DNA of 64,000 bases, taken from contig CAWATY010000013.1 of the NCBI GenBank assembly GCA_963785115.1, forward strand, positions 1-64,000, given 5' to 3'. Under the pieces are notes generated by a model. That model was not told the origin of the DNA. It searched no databases and worked only from the letters and a program-made list of their open reading frames with translations. Shown in pieces: positions 15,420 through 26,249 of this stretch; position 1 is the stretch's first letter; each line of letters opens with the position of its first letter. The position numbers were made by a program, and so were the translations under genes. This DNA is from JACCWP01 sp963785115 (lineage in GTDB: Bacteria > Actinomycetota > Actinomycetes > Propionibacteriales > Nocardioidaceae).

Positions 15420-18110
15420 ATGCTCGACCCGGACTCGAACGAGACCAGCGACACCACCAGCACCACCGACAACACCGACACCACCAGCACCAGCCCCGCG
15501 GGGACGGCATCACCGCCACGCAGCCGCCGGGCTGCCAGTCGTGCCGCCGGGCCCCCCCAGGCCCGGGCCGAGGCGCCTCCGGCGCCCGCGGAACCCGCAG
15601 CCCCAGAGGACGACGGCACTAGCGACGGCACTAGCGACGGCACTGGCGCCGCCGACAAGCCCGCGCCCCGGCGCCGGGCGACGGCGGCGAAGAAGACCGC
15701 GAAGACCGCGAAGACGGCCAAGACCGCCAAGAAGTCGACGACGGCGGCCAAGACCGCGTCGTCGACCAGGACCGGCAAGAAGGCCGCCGCCACGACCACC
15801 GACCCAGCGGCTGAGCCGGTCGCCGACCCGGCCGCCGACGCTGCCGCCGACCCGGCCGCCGACGCTGCGTCCGACGCTGCCTCCGACGGGGCGTCCGAGG
15901 CAGCCGGATCGCCGTTGTCGACCCCCCTGTTCAAGGCCCCCGACCCCGCCGCAGCCCCCGCACCGCGCCGCGCGCGACGCGGCGCCGGCGCGGCATCGAA
16001 GGCCACGACCGACGAGGACGCCGACGCGTCGCGGAGCACGTCGCGGAGCACGTCGCGGAGCACGCCCCGGGACGACGCGGGTGACGACGCGCCTGACGAG
16101 GCACGAGACGACGGCCGGGACGGATCGCGCGACGACGAGGAGTCCGGCGAGGAGGGCGGCTCGCGCCGCCGCCGCCGCCGTGGCGGTCGCCGCCGGCGCA
16201 AGAGCAGCGGCGACGGGGACTCAGGAGCAGAGGAGTCGACCTCCGGCTCCGGCGACGACGGGGCCGACTCCGACGACGCCGGATCGGACGCCGGATCAGA
16301 CTCCGATGCTGACCAGGACGCCGACAAGGGCGACGGGCCCGACCAGGAGGGCGCCGGGACGTCCAGCTCGAGCCGCCGCCGGCGTCGCCGCCGGCGCAAG
16401 GGCGAGGTCGAGGCACCGTCCGACGACGATCCCGAGAACACCGTGGTCAAGGTCCGCAGCCGCCGCAGCGCGGCCGACGAGATCACCAGCGTCGAGGGAT
16501 CCACCCGGCTGGAGGCCAAGAAGCAGCGGCGCCGCGAGGGCCGCGAGGCGGGCCGCCGGCGGGTGCCGATCCTGTCGGAGTCGGAGTTCCTGGCCCGCCG
16601 CGAGGCGGTGCAGCGCGAGATGGTGATCCGCCAGCGCGCCGACCTGACCCAGATCGCCGTGCTCGAGGACAACGTGCTCGTCGAGCACTACGTGGCCCGC
16701 GAGTCGCAGACGTCGATGATCGGCAACGTCTACCTCGGCCGGGTGCAGAACGTGTTGCCCAGCATGGAGGCGGCCTTCGTCGACATCGGCAAGGGCCGCA
16801 ACGCCGTGCTCTACGCGGGTGAGGTCGACTGGAAGTCGTTGGGCTTCGAGGGCAAGCCGCGCAAGATCGAGGACGCGCTGTCGTCCGGCCAGTCGGTGCT
16901 CGTCCAGGTCAGCAAGGACCCGTCGGGCAACAAGGGCGCCCGGCTGACCGGGCAGATCAGCCTGCCAGGACGGTTCCTGGTCTACGTGCCCCGCGGTCAC
17001 ACCAACGGGATCTCCCGCAAGCTCCCGGACAGCGAGCGCACGCGGCTGAAGAGCCTGCTCAAGCAGATCCTGCCCGAGAACGCCGGCGTCATCGTGCGTA
17101 CCGCCGCCGAGGGTGCCACCGAGGAGCAGCTCACCCGCGACGTGTCCGCCCTCACCGCCCGCTGGGAGGACATCGAGAAGAAGGCGTCCGGACAGGGACC
17201 CAAGGCGCTGTACAGCGAGCCCGACCTGATGATCAAGGTCGTCCGTGACCTGTTCAACGAGGACTTCGCCTCGCTGGCCGTCCAGGGCGACGACGCCTGG
17301 GACAACATCCAGGCGTACGTCCAGCACGTCGCGCCCGACCTGGCCGAGCGGCTGCAGCGCTTCGAGGGCGACGACGTGTTCAGCAACCACCGCGTCGACG
17401 AGCAGATCGCCAAGGCCATGGACCGCAAGGTGTTCCTCCCGTCGGGAGGCTCGCTGGTCATCGACCGCACCGAGGCGATGACGGTCATCGACGTCAACAC
17501 CGGCAAGTTCACCGGATCGGGTGGCAACCTCGAGCAGACCGTGACGCGCAACAACCTGGAGGCGGCCGAGGAGGTCGTCCGCCAGCTGCGGCTGCGCGAC
17601 ATCGGCGGAATCATCGTCGTCGACTTCATCGACATGGTCCTGGAGTCCAACCGCGATCTTGTGCTGCGGCGGCTCGTCGAGTGCCTCGGCCGGGACCGCA
17701 CCCGGCACCAGGTGGCCGAGGTGACGTCGCTCGGGCTGGTCCAGATGACCCGCAAGAAGATCGGCACCGGCCTGATCGAGGTCTTCGGCGAGACCTGCGA
17801 GCACTGCAACGGTCGCGGCCTCCTCGTCCACTCCGAGCCCGTCGAGATCACCCGCGGCGGCGGCGATGACTCCCGCAAGGGTGGCAAGCGACGCGGCGGC
17901 CGCTCGCGCGGCGGCGCGTCCGACGGTGCCAGCGACGCGTGCCGGCGACGGTGCCGGCGACGGTGCCAGCGACGGTGCCGGCCACGACAAGCAGTCGGAC
18001 GACGACGCTGGCGGCAAGGACGACAAGAAGCGGGACGGCAAGAAGCAGGACGGGAAGAAGAAGGGCGGCAAGAAGGGCGGCGGCAAGAAGAAGGCCGAGC
18101 CGGCGGCTGA
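15420..18110 (+). CDS. rne: Ribonuclease E/G, C-terminal tail frameshifted
   Basis: Endoribonuclease that starts mRNA decay and processes rRNA. ATG 15420 follows a strong GGAGGAGAG. Residues 1-385 are disordered (Asp/Ser/Thr, Ala-Lys and Arg-rich blocks), as in actinobacterial RNase E. The S1 RNA-binding domain begins near 433 (MIGNVYLGRVQNVLPSMEAAFVDIG); the DNase I-like catalytic part has VIDVNTGKF and VVDFIDM; the zinc-link is CEHCNGRG near 793. From codon 840 the frame becomes CRRRCRRRCQRRCRP and ends at 18110. The neighbouring frame instead gives a Lys/Gly-rich tail ending EAEPQPA at 18183, the expected style. One extra base in a 12-bp repeat (unit 17934-17946) explains the switch. The catalytic core is unaffected. 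Confidence 0.9.
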   Translation: MLDPDSNETSDTTSTTDNTDTTSTSPAGTASPPRSRRAASRAAGPPQARAEAPPAPAEPAAPEDDGTSDGTSDGTGAADKPAPRRRATAAKKTAKTAKTAKTAKKSTTAAKTASSTRTGKKAAATTTDPAAEPVADPAADAAADPAADAASDAASDGASEAAGSPLSTPLFKAPDPAAAPAPRRARRGAGAASKATTDEDADASRSTSRSTSRSTPRDDAGDDAPDEARDDGRDGSRDDEESGEEGGSRRRRRRGGRRRRKSSGDGDSGAEESTSGSGDDGADSDDAGSDAGSDSDADQDADKGDGPDQEGAGTSSSSRRRRRRRRKGEVEAPSDDDPENTVVKVRSRRSAADEITSVEGSTRLEAKKQRRREGREAGRRRVPILSESEFLARREAVQREMVIRQRADLTQIAVLEDNVLVEHYVARESQTSMIGNVYLGRVQNVLPSMEAAFVDIGKGRNAVLYAGEVDWKSLGFEGKPRKIEDALSSGQSVLVQVSKDPSGNKGARLTGQISLPGRFLVYVPRGHTNGISRKLPDSERTRLKSLLKQILPENAGVIVRTAAEGATEEQLTRDVSALTARWEDIEKKASGQGPKALYSEPDLMIKVVRDLFNEDFASLAVQGDDAWDNIQAYVQHVAPDLAERLQRFEGDDVFSNHRVDEQIAKAMDRKVFLPSGGSLVIDRTEAMTVIDVNTGKFTGSGGNLEQTVTRNNLEAAEEVVRQLRLRDIGGIIVVDFIDMVLESNRDLVLRRLVECLGRDRTRHQVAEVTSLGLVQMTRKKIGTGLIEVFGETCEHCNGRGLLVHSEPVEITRGGGDDSRKGGKRRGGRSRGGASDGASDACRRRCRRRCQRRCRPRQAVGRRRWRQGRQEAGRQEAGREEEGRQEGRRQEEGRAGG
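17922..17982 (+). repeat. 12-bp tandem repeat in rne containing the frame break
   Basis: Units of consensus GACGGTGCCRGC at 17922-17933, 17947-17958, 17959-17970 and 17971-17982, with a 13-base unit GACGCGTGCCGGC at 17934-17946. The extra base lies in 17937-17940, and codons before it match the RNase E frame while those after it make sense one base later (D-G-A-G-D-G-A-S repeats). Confidence 0.85.
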
Positions 18111-18183
18111 AGCCCCCGATGAGTTCCCGGAGCCGCCGCGCGCGGACCAGCCTGCCGCCGAGGCGGAGCCGCAGCCGGCCTGA
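17937..18183 (+). other. Out-of-frame original C-terminal tail of RNase E
   Basis: Read one base on from the rne frame, this stretch encodes about 81 residues: GAGDGAS repeats, then Lys/Asp/Gly-rich DDKKRDGKK and KKKGGKKGGGKKK, and an acidic-proline end (APDEFPEPP ... EAEPQPA) that stops with TGA 18181-18183. This is the normal composition of actinobacterial RNase E tails and has stronger third-position GC than the frame actually joined to the gene. It is the restored tail, not a separate gene. Confidence 0.75.
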
Positions 18184-18190
18184 GCCCGCT

Positions 18191-18220
18191 TTGACCCCCG
18201 CCCGCCCGGGTCCGTAGACT
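18191..18220 (+). promoter_or_regulatory. Promoter of the rplU-rpmA operon
   Basis: TTGACC (18191-18196), an 18-base spacer and TAGACT (18215-18220) form a strong sigma-A type promoter starting just after the rne tail. The transcript would begin near 18227, about 86 bases before the rplU GTG, leaving a leader that could carry ribosomal-protein feedback control; I see no decisive structure in it. Confidence 0.65.
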
Positions 18221-18312
18221 GGGCGGTCGGCGTGCGGCTGCGCGCCGTCGCGCACGCCCGCGAGTGCGTGCCCCGAGTTCCGTACCGAGTCCGAGACGAG
18301 AGTGAGCCTGCC

Positions 18313-18624
18313 GTGTACGCGATCGTGCGCACTGGCGCCCGCCAGCACAAGGTCGCTGTCGGCGACGTCATCGAGATCGACCGCGTCAGCGACGAGCCCG
18401 GTGCCAGCCTCGAGCTGCCCGCGGTGCTGGTGGTCGACGGCGAGAAGGTGACCACGGACGCGAAGAAGCTCGCCAAGGTGGCGGTCACTGCCGAGGTCGT
18501 CGCGGCCACCCGGGGACCCAAGATCGACATCATGAAGTTCAAGAACAAGACCGGCTACCGCAGGCGCCAGGGCCACCGCCAGCACTACACCCGGGTCAAG
18601 GTCACCGGCATCAAGGGCGCCTGA
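18313..18624 (+). CDS. rplU: Large-subunit ribosomal protein bL21
   Basis: 103 residues, the standard L21 length. The protein opens YAIVRTGARQHKVAVGDVIEIDR and ends with the conserved KNKTGYRRRQGHRQHYTRVKV block. It binds 23S rRNA domain assembly sites near L20. The GTG at 18313 is used because L21 always begins within a few residues of YAI; the frame is open further upstream only by chance. First gene of the rplU-rpmA pair. Confidence 0.96.
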   Translation: MYAIVRTGARQHKVAVGDVIEIDRVSDEPGASLELPAVLVVDGEKVTTDAKKLAKVAVTAEVVAATRGPKIDIMKFKNKTGYRRRQGHRQHYTRVKVTGIKGA

Positions 18625-18687
18625 GCGCCACCGCCCCAGACCACCCCCAGACCACCAGGCCCACCTGAACCGAGCGAGGACAGAGCA

Positions 18688-18945
18688 ATGGCACACAAGA
18701 AGGGCGCCGCCTCGACCAAGAACGGTCGGGACTCCAACTCCCAGCGGCTGGGCGTCAAGCGCTACGGCGGCCAGGTCGTCAACGCCGGCGAGATCATCGT
18801 TCGCCAGCGGGGCACCCACTTCCACCCGGGCAACGGTGTCGGCCGGGGGGGCGACGACACGCTGTTCGCCCTGGTCGAGGGCGCCGTCGAGTTCGGCACC
18901 CGCCGAGGTCGCCGCATCATCAACATCGTGCCTGCCGCGGACTGA
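18688..18945 (+). CDS. rpmA: Large-subunit ribosomal protein bL27
   Basis: 85 residues: MAHKKGAASTKNGRDSNSQRLGVK and RQRGTHFHPGNGVG are diagnostic of L27, whose N-terminal tail reaches the peptidyl-transferase centre. The N-terminus begins MAHKKG with no cleavable extension of the Firmicutes type. A GAGGACAG ribosome-binding site precedes the ATG. It lies 63 bases after rplU. Confidence 0.97.
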   Translation: MAHKKGAASTKNGRDSNSQRLGVKRYGGQVVNAGEIIVRQRGTHFHPGNGVGRGGDDTLFALVEGAVEFGTRRGRRIINIVPAAD

Positions 18946-19002
18946 CCGGAGCGATCCGGGACGACCGCGTCCTGAGCTGAGCAACCGCGCCGTCCGGCGC
19001 AC

Positions 19003-19040
19003 ACGTTGGGGTGGTCCGCTGGTGCGGGCCACCCCGACGT
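19003..19040 (+). terminator. Strong hairpin between rpmA and obgE
   Basis: A 17-base stem, ACGTTGGGGTGGTCCGC (19003-19019) with GCGGGCCACCCCGACGT (19024-19040), closed by TGGT. Only two positions are wobble or mismatched. There is no U-tract; the obgE ribosome-binding site (GAGAGGGG) begins five bases later. It may weaken read-through from the ribosomal-protein transcript or control obgE translation. Confidence 0.55.
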
Positions 19041-19056
19041 CTTGAGAGGGGCAGCA

Positions 19057-20412
19057 GTGGCCGTGCCGACGTTCGTCGACCGGGTCGTCCTGCACGTCGC
19101 GGGAGGACGCGGGGGCGACGGCGTCGCGTCGGTCCACCGTGAGAAGTTCAAGCCGCTCGGCGGACCCGACGGCGGCAACGGCGGCAACGGTGGCGACGTG
19201 GTGCTCCGGGTCGACCCCGGGGTGACGACGCTGGTCGACTACCACCATCAGCCGCAGCGGCACGGCACCGCCGGCGGCCACGGGGCGGGGTCGAACCGCA
19301 GCGGCGCCAACGGCGACTCGCTGGTCCTGGCCGTGCCCGACGGCACCGTTGTGCGCGGCGACGACGGCGAGGTCTTCGCCGATCTGGTCGGGGTGGGCAC
19401 CGAGCTGGTGGTGGCCCAGGGTGGCCGCGGTGGCCTCGGCAACGCCGCCCTGGCCTCGGCCCGCCGCAAGGCCCCCGGCTTCGCGCTCAAGGGCGAGCCC
19501 GGCGACGAGCGCACGATCGTGCTCGAGATGAAGGTCGTGGCCGACGTCGGTCTGGTCGGGTTCCCCAGCGCCGGCAAGTCGAGCCTGGTGGCTGCGGTGT
19601 CGCGGGCCAGGCCCAAGATCGCCGACTACCCGTTCACCACCCTCGTGCCCAACCTCGGGGTGGTGACGGCCGGCGACACGACGTACACGGTGGCCGACGT
19701 GCCCGGGCTCATCGAGGGCGCCAGCGAGGGGCGCGGCCTCGGCCACGACTTCCTCCGCCACATCGAGCGCTGCGCGGCGCTGGTGCACGTGATCGACTGC
19801 GCCACGCCGGAGCCCGGCCGGGACCCCGTCAGCGACCTGGACGTGATCGAGGCCGAGCTGGAGCGCTACGGCGGCCTCGACGACCGGCCGCGGCTGGTCG
19901 CGTTGAACAAGATCGACGTGCCCGACGCTCGCGAGCTCGCCGAGCTGGTCCGCCCCGACCTGGAGGCACGCGGATGGCCGGTGCTGACGGTGTCGGCTGC
20001 GTCGCACGAGGGCCTGCGCGAGCTGATGTTCGCGATGGCCCGGGTGGTCGCCGAGGTACGCGCCGCCCGGCCCGCTCCCGAGGCGACAAGGATCGTGCTG
20101 CACCCACCCGCCGTGTCCGGCCCCGACTTCACCGTGGCCCGCGAGGGCGAGGTCTGGCGGGTCCGCGGGGTGAAGCCCGAGCGGTGGGTGCGCCAGACCG
20201 ACTTCTCCAACGACGAGGCGGTCGGCTTCCTCGCCGACCGGCTCGCCCGGCTCGGCGTCGAGGAGCGACTGCTCGAGCTCGGCGCCGTACCCGGTGAGGC
20301 CGTCGCCATCGGTGCCGGCGACGACCCGGTCGTCTTCGACTTCGACCCCACCGTCGCCGCCGGCGCCGAGACCCTCCTCGGCCCCCGCGGCACCGACCTC
20401 CGCCTCGACTAA
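19057..20412 (+). CDS. obgE: Obg GTPase (CgtA)
   Basis: 451 residues. The Gly-rich OBG fold occupies about 1-158 (GGRGGDGVASVHREKF, GGPDGGNGGNGG). The G domain follows with P-loop GFPSAGKSS near 168, switch II DVPGLIEGAS and NKID for guanine. A C-terminal OCT domain (from about 350) carries the VRGVKPERWVRQTDFSNDEAV block found in actinobacterial and Firmicute Obg. It is a 50S assembly and stringency GTPase. GTG 19057 follows GAGAGGGG at a normal distance; GTG 19063 is a possible alternative two codons in. Confidence 0.95.
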   Translation: MAVPTFVDRVVLHVAGGRGGDGVASVHREKFKPLGGPDGGNGGNGGDVVLRVDPGVTTLVDYHHQPQRHGTAGGHGAGSNRSGANGDSLVLAVPDGTVVRGDDGEVFADLVGVGTELVVAQGGRGGLGNAALASARRKAPGFALKGEPGDERTIVLEMKVVADVGLVGFPSAGKSSLVAAVSRARPKIADYPFTTLVPNLGVVTAGDTTYTVADVPGLIEGASEGRGLGHDFLRHIERCAALVHVIDCATPEPGRDPVSDLDVIEAELERYGGLDDRPRLVALNKIDVPDARELAELVRPDLEARGWPVLTVSAASHEGLRELMFAMARVVAEVRAARPAPEATRIVLHPPAVSGPDFTVAREGEVWRVRGVKPERWVRQTDFSNDEAVGFLADRLARLGVEERLLELGAVPGEAVAIGAGDDPVVFDFDPTVAAGAETLLGPRGTDLRLD

Positions 20413-20420
20413 CCACCCAC

Positions 20421-20494
20421 CCACCTCGCGATCCGCGCCAAATGGTTGCGCGATCCGTGAGTTCTGGTTGCGCGATCCGTGGCTGGTGGTTGCG
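20421..20494 (+). repeat. 22-bp tandem repeat downstream of obgE
   Basis: TGGTTGCGCGATCCGTG begins at 20443 and again at 20465, and TGGTTGCG at 20487, an exact 22-base period; a degenerate unit with CGCGATCCG precedes them from 20421. The array fills the gap between the convergent obgE and DinB-family genes. It has no dyad of its own and codes for nothing supported. Confidence 0.7.
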
Positions 20495-21130
20495 TCAGAG
20501 GTGCTCAGCCAGGACGACGACGCCGTCGCCGGAGAGGTCGTCCAGAGCGCTCGCACGGCCGAGCAGGCTGAGTGCCAACGCTTCCGACGGCCCGGCCGCC
20601 TCGGCGCCGTCGCCGGTCGCCCAGTCCTGGTCGGTCGCGCGCAGCGCGAGCCCGTCCAGCCGACCCTTCGGGACGAAGACGCCCCGCGCCGCGGCCGAGG
20701 TGAGGAACTCGAGCACCACCCGCCAGGTGGCGGTCGGGGCACTGACATCCAGGCCGAGCGGCCTCGCGACGTCGCGCGTGTGCACGCAGACGTCGGTCAG
20801 CGGTGCCGATGCCCCCTTGCCCGGTGGCGTCCACCGGCTGGTCGCGCGGTCGCGCAGCGTCGCCACCAGCTCCGCCGCTGGCCGGGCACCCGCGGCGCGG
20901 GACGCCTGGGTCGACCAGCGGTCGAAGCTGCCCCGGTTGGCGAGGATCCCGAGCACGGCCCGCGGCTTCGACACCAGGAACGGCAGCGTCAGATGGCCGG
21001 CCATGTCCCGTACGGTCCATGCGGTGCACAGGGTCGGCGTCGCCCACTGCCTGTCATCGAGACCTTCGAACATGTCGGCCGCCCGCCGGCGCTCGGTCGC
21101 GACCAGCGCGAACACCGCGTCGTCGTCCAC
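20495..21130 (-). CDS. Mycothiol-dependent maleylpyruvate isomerase-family (DinB-fold) protein
   Basis: 211 residues. The N-terminal helical bundle (FALVATERRRAADMFEGLDDRQWATPTLCTAWTVRDMAGHL) with W-x-V-R-D-x-x-x-H is the DinB/MDMPI metal- and thiol-binding region used by mycothiol-dependent transferases. The later VCVHTRDVARPLGL His is a second conserved position. The reaction is unknown; relatives conjugate or isomerise small electrophiles with mycothiol. GTG 21130 is the first plausible start. It is transcribed away from ileS. Confidence 0.8.
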   Translation of the reverse strand: MDDDAVFALVATERRRAADMFEGLDDRQWATPTLCTAWTVRDMAGHLTLPFLVSKPRAVLGILANRGSFDRWSTQASRAAGARPAAELVATLRDRATSRWTPPGKGASAPLTDVCVHTRDVARPLGLDVSAPTATWRVVLEFLTSAAARGVFVPKGRLDGLALRATDQDWATGDGAEAAGPSEALALSLLGRASALDDLSGDGVVVLAEHL

Positions 21131-21184
21131 GGCAGCAGGCTAAACCGATGGCGCCAGCAACCCGCTTGCCGTCGCCGATACGAT

Positions 21185-21413
21185 GGATGCACAGGCATCG
21201 ACCCGGCCATCACCGGCGAGCCTCCGGAAGAACGGGCACCGCCGCCGACCTGCTGCGGCGCCTCAGTAGAACCGGACGGGACCGGCCCGTCACAGCCGAC
21301 GAACGAGCGGTCCGCAAGCCACCCGGCCGGCGGGCACGCGAGGTGGTACCGCGGTTCCCGCCGAGACGGCGGGCGTCGTCCTCGCACCCCAGCAGTGGCG
21401 TGCGAGGAGTGCG
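21185..21413 (+). promoter_or_regulatory. T-box riboswitch of ileS (translational type)
   Basis: The leader holds the T-box sequence GGTGGTACCGCGG at 21342-21354, an ultrashort stem I whose specifier is ATC (Ile) at 21209-21211 inside CCGGCCATCACCGG, and the AGCCTCCGGAAGAACG stem II region. Instead of a terminator the 3-prime end has a sequestrator: CCTCGCAC (21380-21387) pairs with GTGCGAGG (21400-21407), which covers the ribosome-binding site GAGGAG (21404-21409) before ATG 21414. Uncharged tRNA-Ile should free it. This is the known actinobacterial ileS design. Confidence 0.92.
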
Positions 21414-24569
<3,156 letters not shown>

Positions 24570-24585
24570 GCGCGGCGGTACGACG

Positions 24586-25685
24586 ATGAGCGGGCGCCGC
24601 GTGGTCGTGAAGGTGGGATCGACGTCCCTGACCACCGCCCGGGGCGGCCTGGACCCCGACCGGCTGGACGCGCTCGTCGACGTGCTGGCGGAGGCGCGTA
24701 CCGACGGCGACGAGGTGGTGCTGGTCAGCTCGGGCGCGATCGCTGCCGGGCTGGCACCGCTCGGGCTGTCCCGGCGGCCGCGCGACCTCGCCACCCAGCA
24801 GGCGGCCGCGAGCGTCGGGCAGGGGCTGCTGGTGCACCGCTACGCCGACCGGTTCGCCCGGCACGGGCTGGTGACCGGCCAGGTGCTGCTGACCGCTGAC
24901 GACGTCACGCGGCGCAGCCACTACCGCAACGCCTACCGGACCTTCGAGCGGCTGCGCGAGCTCGGCGCGGTGCCGGTGGTCAACGAGAATGACACCGTCG
25001 CGACCACCGAGATCAGGTTCGGCGACAACGACCGGCTGGCCGCTCTGGTCGCGCACCTGGTGCACGCCGACCTGCTGGTGTTGCTCTCCGACGTCGACGG
25101 TCTGTTCGACGGGGATCCACGCCAGCCCGGCTCGCGGCGGATCCCCGACGTGCGCGGCGAGGAAGACGTGGCGGGGGTACGCCTCGGGCGGGCTGGCGGG
25201 GCGGCCTCGGCACCGGCGGCATGGCCACCAAGGTGGAGGCCGCACGGATCGCCACCGGCGCGGGGATCCCGGTGATCCTGACCACGGCCGCGCTCGCCGG
25301 ACCGGCCCTGGCGGGCGAGCAGGTGGGTACGCGGTTCCACCCCACCGGGCGACGTCGCCCGACCCGGCTGCTGTGGCTCGCCCACGCGACCGAGGGGCGC
25401 GGCCGGCTGCTGCTGGACGCGGGTGCGGTCCGGGCGCTGACCGAGCGCCGGGCATCGCTGCTGCCCGCCGGGGTGGTGGGGGTGGAGGGCCGGTTCGGCG
25501 CCGGGGACCCGGTCGACCTGCTCGGACCGGACCGCGAGGTGGTGGCCCGAGGGCTGGTCAACTACGACAGCGACGAGGTGCCGAGCCTGCTCGGGCGCTC
25601 GACCCGGGAGCTGGCCCGCTCGCTCGGGGCGGGATACGAACGCGAGCTCGTGCACCGCGACGACCTGGTTCTCCTCGGCCGATAG
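24586..25685 (+). pseudogene. proB: Glutamate 5-kinase, broken by a -1 frameshift
   Basis: ProB makes glutamyl-5-phosphate, the first step of proline synthesis. The amino-acid kinase domain reads cleanly from ATG 24586 (VVVKVGSTSL, VSSGAIAAG, NENDTVATTEIRFGDND), reaching the EDVAGVRLGRAGG stretch, then derails and stops at 25275. The conserved G-T-G-G-M-A-T-K and the C-terminal PUA domain (VVARGLVNYDSDEVPSLLG) continue in another frame to TAG 25685. A single missing base within GGCGGGGCGG (about 25195-25204) accounts for it. The restored protein would be about 366 residues, normal size. As written, only the kinase part (about 200 residues plus a nonsense tail) would be made, without the GTGGM active-site segment. 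proA downstream is intact, so a sequencing error is quite possible. Confidence 0.88.
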
Positions 25686-25794
25686 CGAGGGTGGCCGGCA
25701 TGCCCGCGTTGTCGTGCGTGTCACGGTCGTGACATTCTGCCGCGCGCCGCTGCCCCCGTACCGCAGACTGACGTCCGACATGCAGGGAGGGACT

Positions 25795-26154
25795 GTGCCG
25801 GTGGACGACGAGCCGCGGCTCTGGCACGTCACGGTCACCGTGGCGGGCGCGCTGCACGACCCCGAGGTCGTCCGGCAGGCCATGGTGCGGCTGTCGGAGG
25901 AGCGACCGTTCCTGCACGCACTGCGCTTCGCCGGCGCCCGAGCCGAGATCCGGTACTGGGAGGAGGCGTACGACATGCTCGACGCCGCCTCCCTCGCGCT
26001 GCGGGTCTGGAGCGAGCACCGCGAGACCGCCGGCCTGCCGCGCTGGGAGGTCGTCGGGCTCGAGGTCCTGGAGCGCGAGGCGTTCCAGCGCCGCGGCCAC
26101 GAGCGCACGCCTGTCGCCATCGGCCTGCACCGCCCCGTTCCGCAACCCTTCTGA
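25795..26154 (+). CDS. Conserved hypothetical protein between proB and proA
   Basis: 119 residues from GTG 25795, which follows GGGAGGGACT, a strong ribosome-binding site. The protein is compact and soluble: DEPRLWHVTVTVAGALHDPEVVRQAMVRLSEERPFLHALRF, then AEIRYWEEAYDMLDAASLALRVWSEHR. No membrane helix or signal. I recognise no characterised family. Alternating strand-helix blocks suggest a small ferredoxin-like fold. Its place between proline genes is not proof of a role there. A weaker start at 25714 is in frame. Confidence 0.75.
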   Translation: MPVDDEPRLWHVTVTVAGALHDPEVVRQAMVRLSEERPFLHALRFAGARAEIRYWEEAYDMLDAASLALRVWSEHRETAGLPRWEVVGLEVLEREAFQRRGHERTPVAIGLHRPVPQPF

Positions 26155-26171
26155 CCCTCGTACCGCCGACC

Positions 26172-26212
26172 TGTCACCCTCAGATCGCCATCTAGGCGAT
26201 GTCGCGGTGACA
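26172..26212 (+). promoter_or_regulatory. Nested dyad upstream of proA
   Basis: TGTCACC (26172-26178) pairs with GGTGACA (26206-26212), and inside them ATCGCC (26184-26189) pairs with GGCGAT (26195-26200), with 5-base spacers placed symmetrically. The element lies 37 bases before the proA GTG and about 25 bases before a TACGCT -10 hexamer (26238-26243). It could be an operator for a dimer or tetramer, or a terminator stem for the gene upstream. Confidence 0.5.
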
Positions 26213-26249
26213 AGTCGTGGGGCGTGGAGCGGCGGCCTACGCTGATCTG

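Noticed and set aside
17937..18183. The Lys-rich reading at the end of rne as a separate gene
   Set aside because: It has no start codon with a ribosome site and is the natural tail of RNase E one base out of frame.
20443..20494. 22-bp tandem repeats as a CRISPR array
   Set aside because: Repeats abut with no spacers, number only about three and have no cas genes nearby.
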